Shown: piece after piece, positions 18,587-27,596 of the stretch
How positions within the stretch are numbered: the stretch's first letter is position 1
Layout of the letters: each line of letters opens with the position of its first letter
Origin: Ruegeria sp. HKCCD7303
GTDB taxonomy: Bacteria > Pseudomonadota > Alphaproteobacteria > Rhodobacterales > Rhodobacteraceae
Assembly: GCF_013111185.1 (NCBI RefSeq)
Contig: NZ_WVRE01000005.1
Span: forward strand, 124,001 to 188,000
DNA: 64,000 nucleotides
Reading direction: 5' to 3'
The notes under the pieces: model-generated
Databases searched by the model: none
Seen by the model: the letters and a program-made list of their open reading frames with translations, nothing else
What the model was told of the DNA's origin: nothing
Made by a program: the position numbers and the translations under genes

Positions 18587-19810
18587 ATGCCCAACTCAAT
18601 TATGCTGGCCACTACGGCGTCAATAGCCCCTGCAAAACCGACCTCGTCACAAAATGAAATGGGGCAGGCCAGCGGGGTGACACGCTTTGAGGACATCCTG
18701 GGCCAAGATGGAAAAGCCGACGATCTGCCCGATACCGACCTGTCCCTTGCCGCCCCTGAAATCGAAACGCCGGACGCAGAAGCACAAAGCATAGATATGG
18801 CGGAACCCGAAGCTGCCCCGCTTTTAGAACCTCTTCGTGTCGTGGAACTGGTGAGCTCTTCAACACATGTCGCGTATAGTCAGCCTGTGGCTGAAGGAGG
18901 GCTTTCAAGTAACACACCGGCATCGGCAGGTGATCCTAGTGCATCCGCTGAAAATGACCCGGAACGGCCAAAGTTTTCATCGACAACAAGCCAGCCCGAC
19001 CCGGTTGATGCTCCTGCACCCGCATTAACGCGATCCAAGACAGGTCAGGTACTGCCTGCTTTGAACCAGCACGTGACGCCTGTCGCGGTCGCAAAGGAGA
19101 GCCGACCGATTGACCACCTGACTAAGGCAAAAGGCACGTTCAACGCCCCGGAATCCGCCCCAACATCTCAAAGCATTGAGTCCACGCAACGGTCTGAGGT
19201 CACGCCCGCAACAATCAAATCAACAAAACCGGCCCACGCGCCGCCTGTTGCACAGCTTCAAATGTTGGCAGACCTTATCGAGAAGGAACACGCGGTCCTT
19301 GATCAGAGCGCTGAAACCACAGTTGTTACCAAGGACGAAGCACTCCAAACCGCTCCGCGTGAAACGACGCAACACCTTTCTGGACAGTCAACTTTTGCCC
19401 GCGCCGAAATCGCACGAGCAATCGCTGGCCAACTTGCGGCGTCGATTCAGGGTCGTGCGGGATCCGGAGCAATGGAGATAGCGCTGAACCCTGAAGAGTT
19501 GGGGCGAGTTTCCATTGTTCTGAACGGGCGCGACGACGGCATGCATATGACAATTGCCACCGAACGCCCCGAGACCCTGGAGCTGATGCGACGCCATTTA
19601 TCCGTACTTGCGGAAGAGTTTCAGAAACTGGGATACGGTGAATTGAACTTTGATCTGGGCACATCTTCCGATGCGGATGGCCAGGCGGTTGGCACCGATA
19701 CACCAGAGTCCGGATCTGCGTTCGATGACCCGCAAAGCGATTCGGATGCTCAAATCGTATCTCTGCAACAAATTCAGGTCCCAGGCCGGGGCATCGACAT
19801 GAGGTTTTGA
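18587..19810 (+). CDS. fliK: Flagellar hook-length control protein FliK
   Basis: A 407-residue protein with a long, low-complexity, Pro/Thr/Ser-rich N-terminal two thirds (the ruler region) and a conserved C-terminal hook-control domain (about 290-375): GSGAMEIALNPEELGRVSI, then MHMTIATERPETLELMRRH and LAEEFQKLGYGELNFDL. FliK sets hook length and switches export specificity. A GGAGCCGGAG ribosome site lies just before the ATG. flgD follows after three bases. Confidence 0.9.
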   Translation: MPNSIMLATTASIAPAKPTSSQNEMGQASGVTRFEDILGQDGKADDLPDTDLSLAAPEIETPDAEAQSIDMAEPEAAPLLEPLRVVELVSSSTHVAYSQPVAEGGLSSNTPASAGDPSASAENDPERPKFSSTTSQPDPVDAPAPALTRSKTGQVLPALNQHVTPVAVAKESRPIDHLTKAKGTFNAPESAPTSQSIESTQRSEVTPATIKSTKPAHAPPVAQLQMLADLIEKEHAVLDQSAETTVVTKDEALQTAPRETTQHLSGQSTFARAEIARAIAGQLAASIQGRAGSGAMEIALNPEELGRVSIVLNGRDDGMHMTIATERPETLELMRRHLSVLAEEFQKLGYGELNFDLGTSSDADGQAVGTDTPESGSAFDDPQSDSDAQIVSLQQIQVPGRGIDMRF

Positions 19811-19813
19811 CCG

Positions 19814-20476
19814 ATGATCACTCCCGTCACCACCACACAAGCATCGACCTCTCAGCAATCCGCAGAGAATACACGGACCTCTGCGATCACATCTGACTTT
19901 GAGACCTTCTTGCTAATGCTCACTGCCCAAGCACAGAATCAGGATCCGTTAGAACCGATGGACTCGACTCAGTACGCATCGCAGCTGGCCCAGTTCTCGA
20001 TGGTCGAACAACAAGTTCAAACCAATGATCACTTGTCGTCTTTGGCCAGCACTTTGGGCAGCGTCAATCTGAATGAGCTTGCAAGCTGGGTCGGCATGGA
20101 CGTCCGATCAACATCTGCTTTCCATTTTGACGGTCAGCCCAAGACACTGTTTGCTCAGGCTGATCCAAAGGCCGACACTGCCAAACTGGTAATACGTGAC
20201 GAAAACGGAACCGTTCTCGATAGAATGACAGTGTCCCCAGCACAATCCAAGTTTGTGTGGGCTGGCGTGACCGCATCGGGCGATCCGATAGGCACCGGCA
20301 ACTACACTGCTACACTGGAAAGCCACAAGAATGGAGAACCGCTGTCTCAAACGCCAGCTGCTGCCTATAACCGCGTTGTAGAAGCACAGGTTGGGGGCAA
20401 CTCAGTGCTATTGACCCTCAGCGGCGGGCAGGTGATTTCCGCAGGCGAGGTGAACGCCGTTCGAACTGGTGCTTGA
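19814..20476 (+). CDS. flgD: Flagellar hook-capping protein FlgD
   Basis: A 220-residue FlgD, the scaffold at the tip of the growing hook. FLLMLTAQAQNQDPLEPMDS and YASQLAQFSMVEQQ (about 34-65) are the diagnostic N-terminal motif; the C-terminal half (about 95-210) has the FlgD Ig/tudor-like pattern with WAGVTASGDPIGTGNYTATL. It directly follows fliK, consistent with a small hook operon. Confidence 0.95.
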   Translation: MITPVTTTQASTSQQSAENTRTSAITSDFETFLLMLTAQAQNQDPLEPMDSTQYASQLAQFSMVEQQVQTNDHLSSLASTLGSVNLNELASWVGMDVRSTSAFHFDGQPKTLFAQADPKADTAKLVIRDENGTVLDRMTVSPAQSKFVWAGVTASGDPIGTGNYTATLESHKNGEPLSQTPAAAYNRVVEAQVGGNSVLLTLSGGQVISAGEVNAVRTGA

Positions 20477-21396
20477 TCTGCGGCACAGGAGCGTCCAAAG
20501 CTTGGCAAATCGACTCGCCAAAAAAAGTGACAGAAGCTCTGCCCGAAACGCCTGCACCTCCTCGCGATCTGGTTGACCACCTCTGCGCTCAGGGGCTGGT
20601 CAGCACATACCCGCGTTTTGAAACGCTGTATGGTGGACGCACCAATCAAGTTTGGAAAGTTCTAGAGGACGGAGGCGACAAGGTGCTGAAGCTTTACAGC
20701 ACCACGCTTCGCAATCCGCTGTTTCGTAATGACGCTGAACTCGAGGCGCGGTGCCTGGAGGCCCTTGGCCCGGAAGGCTTCGTGCCGCGTTTGCGTGCAG
20801 CAGGGCGGCACAAGGACGCGCATTGGGTTTTTTATGACCACGCCCCCGGAACACCCTGGCAGAAGGGCACCGATACGGTTGGCAGGTTGTTGCGACGATT
20901 GCATGACCTTGTGCTTTCGGTCCCGGCCCCGTCCGGATGTAACGGCAGTACCGATCTAAAGGCCCACGGGTGTCGCATTCTACAAGGCTGCACCTCGGAG
21001 GCACGGCACAGGTTGTTTGAACAGCAACCAACTATAGAGGTTGCGCCCACGGAACGGACATGTTTGATCCACGGTGATCCTGTTGCAGGCAACATTTTGG
21101 TTGCAACTGACGGCCTGACATTGATCGACTGGCAATGCCCTGCCCGTGGCGACCCAACCGAAGACCTTGCCTTGTTCCTGTCGCCTGCCATGCAACGGCT
21201 GTACCGGGGGGCACCTCTTTCAAAAGCAGAGGAAGACCAGTTTTTGTCCGCCTATGATAATGCGGAAATCGTAGCCCGCTATCAGCACCTCAAACCCTGG
21301 TACGCCTGGCGTATGGCAAGCTATTGTCTGTGGCGCGCGGAGAATGGCGCGCCCGATTATGCAGAAGGTCTGAGGCTGGAAACGGCTGCTCTGTGA
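20473..21396 (+). CDS. Aminoglycoside/choline phosphotransferase-family kinase
   Basis: A 307-residue protein-kinase-like small-molecule kinase. The catalytic loop CLIHGDPVAGNILV (about residue 197) has the HGD and N residues, and LIDWQCPARGDPTEDLA supplies the metal-binding aspartate. YGGRTNQVWKV near residue 56 is the nucleotide loop. The pattern is closest to choline/ethanolamine kinase-type APH proteins; substrate is unknown. The start is uncertain: TTG 20473 overlaps the flgD stop, and GTG 20527 is also in frame, neither with a good ribosome site. It may ride on the flgD transcript without a flagellar role. Confidence 0.72.
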   Translation: MICGTGASKAWQIDSPKKVTEALPETPAPPRDLVDHLCAQGLVSTYPRFETLYGGRTNQVWKVLEDGGDKVLKLYSTTLRNPLFRNDAELEARCLEALGPEGFVPRLRAAGRHKDAHWVFYDHAPGTPWQKGTDTVGRLLRRLHDLVLSVPAPSGCNGSTDLKAHGCRILQGCTSEARHRLFEQQPTIEVAPTERTCLIHGDPVAGNILVATDGLTLIDWQCPARGDPTEDLALFLSPAMQRLYRGAPLSKAEEDQFLSAYDNAEIVARYQHLKPWYAWRMASYCLWRAENGAPDYAEGLRLETAAL

Positions 21397-21405
21397 TCGA
21401 CGACT

Positions 21406-22707
21406 TTATCTAAGATCCGCAAGAGCCATCAGGGCATAGGCTGGCGGCATGATTGCCCGCCGCCAACGTCCCATTGGAAACCGCTGAGGTGTTTGACTCA
21501 TAAGCGTGGGCAAGCCGGCATTCTGCCCCAAGGCCAGCCTTGCCAAGGCTCGACCACAATAGGTTCCCATAGCGACGCCGTTGCCGTGATATGCAAAGCC
21601 AGCGTACATGCCCGGCTGCTCAGGTATGGGACCGACATAAGGCGTCAGCGCACGGGACATGCACACCAATCCGGACCAAAGATGCGTGGCTTCAACCTGT
21701 GACCAGGCCGGAAACATCTTTTTGAAATCCTGCTGAACCTTTGCCCGTATGGATGCTTCTGTCTGCACTGAGGACCGCAGCCCGCCCCGCATGCCAAACA
21801 GAAATCGCCCGTCCGGCATCAGGCGGAAGTAATGCAGAAGGTTACGTGTGTCGTAACACATCTGGTCCGACGTCCAGCCCTGTGCCATTTGCTCGGCCTG
21901 GCTGAGCGGTCGCGTAACCATAACCGTAGACTGAGCAGGCATGTACCGCCCCGACATCCAATCCGGAATGTCTTCGCTGGAATACCCGTTGGTGCAGATC
22001 AGCACGATTTCTGCGTGGACCTGCCCAGTATGTGTTTTCAAAGCAAATCCTGATGCAGTTTTGTCGATACGCTGCACCGGGCTGTTTTGAAACAGGCGCA
22101 CACCCAAAGCTTCCGCTGCTTTCGCAAGCCCAAACAAGTATTTGCGAGGGTTCAGGCCAAAGCCAACCGGGTGCGTGTACCCACCCAAAAAGGGACCGCC
22201 CAATCCCAACCCGGGTAAGTCTGCTGCATCATGCAGCACGCCCATCTCATCTTGGTTTCTGCGCAACACGTCCATGGCGTGGTTCGAATGCGCCAATTGG
22301 GTTTCTCCGCTGGAATGTCTGTCTGCTGCTATCCCATGCTGGTCAAGAAGAGCGGCGACCAGGTTCACCGCATCTTCTTCCGCCGCAGCATAGGCTTGCG
22401 CCGCAGCGCGCCCGTAGCGACGCTCCATCATCGCTGAACTAAGTTTGGACCCACCGAGACAGCAGAAACCGCCATTTCGCCCCGACGCACCCCACCCCGG
22501 CGGACCAGCTTCGAAGACCGCAACTGAAGCGGCTTCAGCCAAATGCAGGGCAGCGGAAACGCCAGTAAACCCGCCACCAACAACCGCGACATCCACCTTC
22601 GTGTCGCCCTGCAACTCTGGCCAATCCAAGGCAGGCACTGTTTCGTCCCACCAACAGCCGTCGCGTGGTGCGTCGCTATAAGCGTAGTCGGGAAATACCC
22701 GCTTCAT
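21406..22707 (-). CDS. puuB: FAD-dependent oxidoreductase, gamma-glutamylputrescine oxidase type
   Basis: A 433-residue DAO-family flavoprotein. The dinucleotide fold VAVVGGGFTGVSAALHLAE (about residue 40) is followed by GASGRNGGF, where GxSGRNGG is shared with PuuB-type amine oxidases. The C-terminal part (AFAYHGNGVAMGTYCGRALA) closes the FAD site. It overlaps the permease gene by four bases, so it is the last gene of the polyamine transport operon and probably oxidises putrescine or a gamma-glutamylated derivative. The exact substrate is inferred from context; no gamma-glutamylputrescine synthetase gene is present in the window. Confidence 0.75.
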   Translation of the reverse strand: MKRVFPDYAYSDAPRDGCWWDETVPALDWPELQGDTKVDVAVVGGGFTGVSAALHLAEAASVAVFEAGPPGWGASGRNGGFCCLGGSKLSSAMMERRYGRAAAQAYAAAEEDAVNLVAALLDQHGIAADRHSSGETQLAHSNHAMDVLRRNQDEMGVLHDAADLPGLGLGGPFLGGYTHPVGFGLNPRKYLFGLAKAAEALGVRLFQNSPVQRIDKTASGFALKTHTGQVHAEIVLICTNGYSSEDIPDWMSGRYMPAQSTVMVTRPLSQAEQMAQGWTSDQMCYDTRNLLHYFRLMPDGRFLFGMRGGLRSSVQTEASIRAKVQQDFKKMFPAWSQVEATHLWSGLVCMSRALTPYVGPIPEQPGMYAGFAYHGNGVAMGTYCGRALARLALGQNAGLPTLMSQTPQRFPMGRWRRAIMPPAYALMALADLR

Positions 22708-23522
22708 TCGGTGCGTGCCGCGGCCATCTCATCCTGCCGCTGCCTGACCATCGCCCGTTTGGTCACAAGCGAGGCCGTAATCACCCCAACTGTCACCACG
22801 GCAATCATGATCGTGGACAATGCGTTGATTTCCGGACTGACGCCAAGGCGCACGGCCGAGAAGATCTTGATCGGCAATGTCGTGGCCGACGGCCCCGAGG
22901 TGAAAGAGGCAATCACCAGATCGTCCAGCGACAAGGTGAAGGCCAGCAACCAACCTGAGATCACCGCCGGTGCGATGATCGGCAGGGTGACAAGGCGGAA
23001 CGCCTGCGCCGGTGAACATCCCAAATCCAGCGCAGCTTCCTCCAACGAGCGATCGAAAGTGATGAGGCGCGAGGACACAACAACCGAAACGAAACACATC
23101 GAAAAGGTCGTGTGGGCCAGCACGATGGTCAGAATACCGCGATCCAGACCAATTCCGATAAACAGCAGCAACAGTGACAGACCGGTGATCACTTCGGGCA
23201 TCACCAACGGTGCATAGATCATGCCGGAAAACAGCGTCCGGCCAAAGAACCGCCCGCTTCGGACAAGCACATAAGCGGCAGCCGTTCCCAGAATCGTTGC
23301 CAGTGTCGACGAAAACACCGCGACCCGGATCGTGACCCAGGCAGCATCCAAAAACGCCTCGTTCTGAAGAAGCTCTCCGTACCATTTGGTAGAAAACCCG
23401 GCCCAGACCGTGACCAGCTTGCTTTCATTAAAGCTGAAAACGATCAGGATGATCATCGGGATGTACAGGAACGCAAATCCCAACGTCAGCGAAACCGTAT
23501 TGAACCAACTTAATCTGTTCAT
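22704..23522 (-). CDS. potI: Polyamine ABC transporter permease (PotC/PotI type)
   Basis: A 272-residue inner-membrane permease with six predicted helices and the coupling EAA loop (SLEEAALDLGCSPAQAFRLV, about residue 150). The start MNRLSWFNTVSL is preferred over a 43-residue upstream extension that runs into the preceding gene. It overlaps potH by four bases. With potF, potG and potH it forms an importer; potI-type fits putrescine uptake. Confidence 0.88.
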   Translation of the reverse strand: MNRLSWFNTVSLTLGFAFLYIPMIILIVFSFNESKLVTVWAGFSTKWYGELLQNEAFLDAAWVTIRVAVFSSTLATILGTAAAYVLVRSGRFFGRTLFSGMIYAPLVMPEVITGLSLLLLFIGIGLDRGILTIVLAHTTFSMCFVSVVVSSRLITFDRSLEEAALDLGCSPAQAFRLVTLPIIAPAVISGWLLAFTLSLDDLVIASFTSGPSATTLPIKIFSAVRLGVSPEINALSTIMIAVVTVGVITASLVTKRAMVRQRQDEMAAARTE

Positions 23523-24409
23523 CCGTCGGCCTCCGCCTGTTTCTGCTGGTTCCGCTGGAACAGCACAATGGGAATCACCAGGATCAACAGCAACACGATG
23601 GCCACAGCACTGGCCACCGGCCAGTCTCGGTTCGAGAAGAACTCCTCCCACAGAACCTTGCCGATCATCAGCGTACCTGAACCGCCCAGAAGCGAGGGGA
23701 TCACAAACTCACCGATCACTGGGATCATCACAAGGAAGCAACCCGCGATGATCCCGGGTTTGGACAGCGGAATCGTCACCAGCCAGAACGCTTGCAAACG
23801 GGAACATCCCAGATCTTCGGCTGCCTCGATCAGTGATCCATCCAAGCGCTCCAAAGCCGAGTAGATAGGCAGGATCATGAAGGGTAGATAGGTGTAAACG
23901 ATGCCGATATAGACAGCGGTCGAGGTGTTCAGGATCGTCAGCGGGGTCGAGATGAGACCCGTCCAAAGCAAAATCTGATTCAGGTACCCTTCGTTCGAAA
24001 GAATACCCATCCACGCGTAAACCCGGATTAGGAATGAGGTCCAGAAGGGCAGGATAACCAGCATCATCAGCGTCGGACGCCATTCCTGGGGTGCACGTGC
24101 CATGCCATAGGCAATAGGGTAGCCAACTAACAGCGTCAGGAAGGTCGAGATCAAAGCGATCTTGACGCTGGACAGGTAGGCTTTCCAATACAAATCGTCT
24201 TCGGTGAGCCAGACATAATTCTCAAAATCCAGCTGACTGAAGAAATCTTTGATCCCCGCCCAACCGGCTGAAAAGTCCAAAGTCGGAGTATAGGGCGGAA
24301 TGGCAAGCGCCGTGTCCGACAGTGAAATCTTCAAGACAATGAAGAACGGCACCAGAAACAATGCCAACAGCCAGACATAAGGGATGGCGATCAGAACAGC
24401 GCGGCGCAT
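23519..24409 (-). CDS. potH: Polyamine ABC transporter permease (PotB/PotH type)
   Basis: A 296-residue inner-membrane permease with a long periplasmic loop after the first helix (about 35-75) and the EAA motif SLIEAAEDLGCSRLQAFW (about 190). It is the partner of the potI-type permease and overlaps the ATPase gene by one base (TGATG), giving tight translational coupling. Confidence 0.9.
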   Translation of the reverse strand: MRRAVLIAIPYVWLLALFLVPFFIVLKISLSDTALAIPPYTPTLDFSAGWAGIKDFFSQLDFENYVWLTEDDLYWKAYLSSVKIALISTFLTLLVGYPIAYGMARAPQEWRPTLMMLVILPFWTSFLIRVYAWMGILSNEGYLNQILLWTGLISTPLTILNTSTAVYIGIVYTYLPFMILPIYSALERLDGSLIEAAEDLGCSRLQAFWLVTIPLSKPGIIAGCFLVMIPVIGEFVIPSLLGGSGTLMIGKVLWEEFFSNRDWPVASAVAIVLLLILVIPIVLFQRNQQKQAEADG

Positions 24410-25536
24410 CAGTGGGCCAACAAAACCGCAGCCGTCGCTGTCCAGGACAGCCAGACCGGGTCTTCCCAGGTGAACGAACGGCGCGAGATGCGGCGGGTGT
24501 TGGCCGTCTGCGCCTTGATGATTGTGCCATTTTGCAGTTCGACGTGATAGGTGGACAGATTGCCCAGATAGGCAATGTCATGAACCTTGCCCTGAACGGC
24601 GTTGACCGCATCGGCCGGCCGCTCGGCAGAGATAGTCACTTTTTCAGGGCGGATCGCCAGATGACAAGACTGACCGTTCGAGAATCCGGTTGACGATGAC
24701 GCCGTCAAAGGGGCCTGACCTTCGGCCCAATCAATCTGATAAGTATCCTCCCCCGATGGGGCTGCACGGCCTTCGATAATGTTCACATCTCCAATGAAAT
24801 CAGCGACATAGACCGAAGCCGGGTTTTCATAAATCCGGTCGGGCGTGGCAACCTGCATCAGCTGCCCCTGATCCATCACTGCCACGCGGCTAGCAACGGT
24901 CATGGCTTCTTCCTGGTCGTGGGTGACGATCACGAAAGTCGTGCCCGTTTTCTCTTGAATATCCATCAATTCGAACTGCGTATCTTGGCGCAGTTTCTTG
25001 TCGAGCGCGCCCAACGGTTCGTCCAACAGCAGAAGTTTTGGAGCCTTCGCCAGCGAGCGCGCCAAAGCCACGCGCTGTCGTTGTCCACCTGAAATCTGAT
25101 GCGGCTTACGGCGGGCAAACTGCTCCAACCGTGTCAGACGCAACATCTCTTCAACACGCTCATCCAGGTCATGTTTCGGCATGTTGTCCCGGCGCAGACC
25201 AAACGCGATGTTTTCCCAGACGCTGAGATGCGGGAAAAGGGCATATGACTGAAACATCATGTTCACGGCCCGCTTGTTCGGTGGGATCGGGTCGATATCC
25301 TGACCGCCCAGTAGAATATGGCCTTCGGTCGGGGTCTCGAACCCGGCAAGCATCCGCATCATCGTTGTCTTGCCGCACCCTGACGGGCCGAGCAGCGCAA
25401 AGAACTCACGTTCGAAAATATCCAGCGACAGGTTGTCGATCGCTGTGAACTCGCCGAAGCGCTTGGTCACATTCTGGAACTGGATCAAAGGTTTCGCCTG
25501 TGGGTCTTCCCATGGCTCAAAGACGTCAGAATTCAA
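24409..25536 (-). CDS. potG: Polyamine ABC transporter ATP-binding protein
   Basis: A 375-residue ABC ATPase of the PotA/PotG class. Walker A GPSGCGKTT (about 51), signature ISGGQRQRVALARSLA (about 148), Walker B LLLLDEPLGALD (about 170) and the switch histidine VIVTHDQEEA (about 200) are intact. The C-terminal TOBE-like domain (about 240-375) has the VNIIEGRAA and LAIRPEKV motifs. It is separated from potF by a strong hairpin, which may lower its expression relative to the binding protein. Confidence 0.93.
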   Translation of the reverse strand: MNSDVFEPWEDPQAKPLIQFQNVTKRFGEFTAIDNLSLDIFEREFFALLGPSGCGKTTMMRMLAGFETPTEGHILLGGQDIDPIPPNKRAVNMMFQSYALFPHLSVWENIAFGLRRDNMPKHDLDERVEEMLRLTRLEQFARRKPHQISGGQRQRVALARSLAKAPKLLLLDEPLGALDKKLRQDTQFELMDIQEKTGTTFVIVTHDQEEAMTVASRVAVMDQGQLMQVATPDRIYENPASVYVADFIGDVNIIEGRAAPSGEDTYQIDWAEGQAPLTASSSTGFSNGQSCHLAIRPEKVTISAERPADAVNAVQGKVHDIAYLGNLSTYHVELQNGTIIKAQTANTRRISRRSFTWEDPVWLSWTATAAVLLAH

Positions 25537-25571
25537 AGCAGCCCCCGCTTGTCTTAAAGGACAATATTGCA

Positions 25572-25597
25572 GCGGGGCGGTTTCCTGACCGCCCCGC
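25572..25597 (-). terminator. Intercistronic stem-loop between potF and potG
   Basis: A 10-bp perfect stem (GCGGGGCGGT with ACCGCCCCGC, six-base loop) lies in the 76-base gap after potF. No T-run follows, so it more likely protects the potF message or terminates partially, giving more binding protein than membrane components. Confidence 0.7.
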
Positions 25598-25612
25598 GCT
25601 TGTTCACTCCGA

Positions 25613-26698
25613 TCAGGTACCTGACTTGATCTTGGTCCAAAGACGAGTCACGACGCGCTGCGTTTTCGCGGGATATGGCGTCGTGATGTACAGGTTTTGC
25701 ATCGTGGCCTCATCCGGATAAATCGCCGGATCGCCGATCACGTCTTCCTCGAGGAACTCCTGCGAAGCTTCGTTGCCGTTGGCGTAGTAGACGTAATTGG
25801 ACGCGGCAGCCATGTTGTTGGCATCCAGGATGAAATTCAGGAACTTATGCGCGCCTTCCGGATTCGGTGCATCCGCCGGGATCGCCATTTGGTCAAACCA
25901 CATCAGCGATCCTTCCGCGAACGGATGATATTCGATGTTCACACCGTTCTCGGCTTCGGCTGCGCGGTCTCGTGCCTGCAGGATGTCACCTGACCAACCC
26001 ACGGCAACGCAAATATCGCCATTCGCCAGCGCGTTGATGTATTCCGAACTGTGGAACTTTTGGATGTGCGGACGAACGCTCATCAGAACGTCTTCGGCTT
26101 TCTTGATCACATCCGGGTCGTGGCTGTCCGGGTCTTCACCGATATACTGCAAGGTCATCGGTATCATTTCGGCTGGCGCATCAAGGAAATGAACACCACA
26201 CGACGCCAGTTTTTCCATGTTCTCTGGCTTCAAAACCAGATCCATGCTGTTCAGTGCCACATCGTCGCCCAAGGCTTCTTTGACCTTGTCGACATTCACA
26301 CCAATGCCCGTGGTGCCCCACATATAGTTAATCGAATAGGCGTTGTTTGGGTCATATCCAGCAGTTCGCTCTTGAATAACGTCCCAAAGGTTGCCCGCAT
26401 TCGACAATTTGGCCGCATCCAGTTCCTGAAACGCCCCTGCCTGAATTTGACGTTGAAGGAACGTGCCAGAAGGCACCACCACGTCATAGCCCGAACCACC
26501 AGCCAGCATCTTGGTTTCCAGAACCTCGTTGCTGTCAAACACGTCGTAGATGAGGGTCAGACCAGTTTCTTCCTCGAATTTGCTCAGAAGCTCTTCGTCG
26601 ATGTAGTCGGACCAGTTGTAGACACGCACCTCTTCAGCGAAAGCCGCTGAAGTCCCCAATGCGATGACCGCTGTCATGGTCAGCGTTTTGATTGTCAT
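25613..26698 (-). CDS. potF: Periplasmic putrescine/polyamine-binding protein
   Basis: A 361-residue binding protein with a signal peptide (MTIKTLTMTAVIALGTSAAF, cleavage likely before EEVRVYNW). RVYNWSDYIDEELLSKFEEE and YDVVVPSGTFLQRQI match the PotF/PotD/SpuD class. It captures putrescine-like amines and delivers them to PotGHI. It is the first gene of the operon; its promoter lies in the 131-base gap shared with the divergent GntR gene, which contains a candidate operator 42 bases before the start. Confidence 0.92.
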   Translation of the reverse strand: MTIKTLTMTAVIALGTSAAFAEEVRVYNWSDYIDEELLSKFEEETGLTLIYDVFDSNEVLETKMLAGGSGYDVVVPSGTFLQRQIQAGAFQELDAAKLSNAGNLWDVIQERTAGYDPNNAYSINYMWGTTGIGVNVDKVKEALGDDVALNSMDLVLKPENMEKLASCGVHFLDAPAEMIPMTLQYIGEDPDSHDPDVIKKAEDVLMSVRPHIQKFHSSEYINALANGDICVAVGWSGDILQARDRAAEAENGVNIEYHPFAEGSLMWFDQMAIPADAPNPEGAHKFLNFILDANNMAAASNYVYYANGNEASQEFLEEDVIGDPAIYPDEATMQNLYITTPYPAKTQRVVTRLWTKIKSGT

Positions 26699-26739
26699 AT
26701 TCTTCTCCCTGCAAGTGTACGGCTATTTTCCCGTTTTTT

Positions 26740-26753
26740 TGGATTTGATCAAG
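26740..26753. promoter_or_regulatory. Candidate GntR operator, copy 1 (potF side)
   Basis: TGGATTTGATCAAG, with core TTTGATCAA, lies 42-55 bases before the potF start in the divergent promoter region. It shares 13 identical bases with a second copy exactly 100 bases away. Confidence 0.55.
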
Positions 26754-26829
26754 TTTTGCGTTTTCCCCCGATCCAGCGTATGGTTTCACGAGGCCTGTCA
26801 CCTGACAAGTCAGGGTTAGTCGAAATAGG

Positions 26830-27522
26830 ATGAACCAATTGGATTTGATCAAAAATAAGGCATCTTCGCCGCAAGCCGAAAGCGGGAAACAGCCCGCGCA
26901 CGAGCAGGTTTATCAAACCCTCAGGTCGCAGATCCTGTTTGGGGAATTGGTCCCTGGGCAACCCGTCACAATCCAGGGTCTGACTGATTCGCTGGGTGTT
27001 GGAATGACCCCGGTCCGCGAGGCAATCCGTAGGCTGATTTCGGACGGGGCCTTGGTATTTCAAGGCAACCGCCGCGTTAGCGTTCCGCTTTTGACCTCCG
27101 ACGACATTGAGCAGATGATTTTCGCCAGAATCTCAATAGAATCAGAGCTTTCCAGACTCGCCACTGCGAATTTACAGGCAGACGACATAGATCATCTTGA
27201 GCATATCGACAAACAGCTGGATCATATGATCGCAGATGGCGACGTTGGGGGCTATCTGCGTTTGAACCAGGCCTTTCATGAATCGCTATATTCCCACGCC
27301 AATGCAGCGATTCTCAGTGATCTTGCCGAAAGACTGTGGCTGCGATTTGGCCCGTCTCTGCGTGTGGTGTGCGGTCGCTTTGGCACGCAAAGCCTGCCTG
27401 ATCGGCATAAGGATATCATCAGCGCATTACGAAACGGAGACGCTGAAAAGGCGGCAAAAGCTACCGCTCAGGACATTGAACAGGGTATGGAATTGATCTC
27501 GGAGTCGCTCACATCAGGCTGA
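26830..27522 (+). CDS. GntR/FadR-family (FCD) transcriptional regulator
   Basis: A 230-residue regulator. The winged helix (about 26-90: HEQVYQTLRSQILFGELVPG, VGMTPVREAIRRL) precedes an all-helical FCD ligand domain (about 98-225) with the metal-binding pattern FHESLYSHA. It is divergent from potF and followed by the aminotransferase, so it is the likely repressor of polyamine uptake and breakdown. ATG 26830 abuts its only AGG; TTG at 26839 has AGGA eight bases upstream and is an alternative start. Confidence 0.88.
   Translation: MNQLDLIKNKASSPQAESGKQPAHEQVYQTLRSQILFGELVPGQPVTIQGLTDSLGVGMTPVREAIRRLISDGALVFQGNRRVSVPLLTSDDIEQMIFARISIESELSRLATANLQADDIDHLEHIDKQLDHMIADGDVGGYLRLNQAFHESLYSHANAAILSDLAERLWLRFGPSLRVVCGRFGTQSLPDRHKDIISALRNGDAEKAAKATAQDIEQGMELISESLTSG
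26840..26853. promoter_or_regulatory. Candidate GntR operator, copy 2 (at gntR start)
   Basis: TGGATTTGATCAAA contains the perfect palindrome TTTGATCAAA (26844-26853). It overlaps the first codons of the GntR gene, a place suited to autorepression. Confidence 0.55.
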
Positions 27523-27550
27523 TTTCGTCCGATTCGATTGACAGTCCAAA

Positions 27551-27571
27551 ATTTGATCATATTGTGATCAC
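27551..27571. promoter_or_regulatory. Candidate GntR operator, copy 3 (aminotransferase leader)
   Basis: ATTTGATCAT (27551-27560) is followed by TGTGATCACC, giving two TGATCA palindromes separated by five bases (27554-27559 and 27565-27570), 27 bases before the aminotransferase start. It shares the ATTTGATCA core with copies 1 and 2. Confidence 0.5.
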
Positions 27572-27596
27572 CACTGCTTTTGTGGGAGAGCCTCAG

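Noticed and set aside
27553..27571. FNR-type box (TTGAT-N4-ATCAA) before the aminotransferase
   Set aside because: The half-sites do not have FNR spacing. The shared ATTTGATCA core with two other copies fits a GntR operator better.
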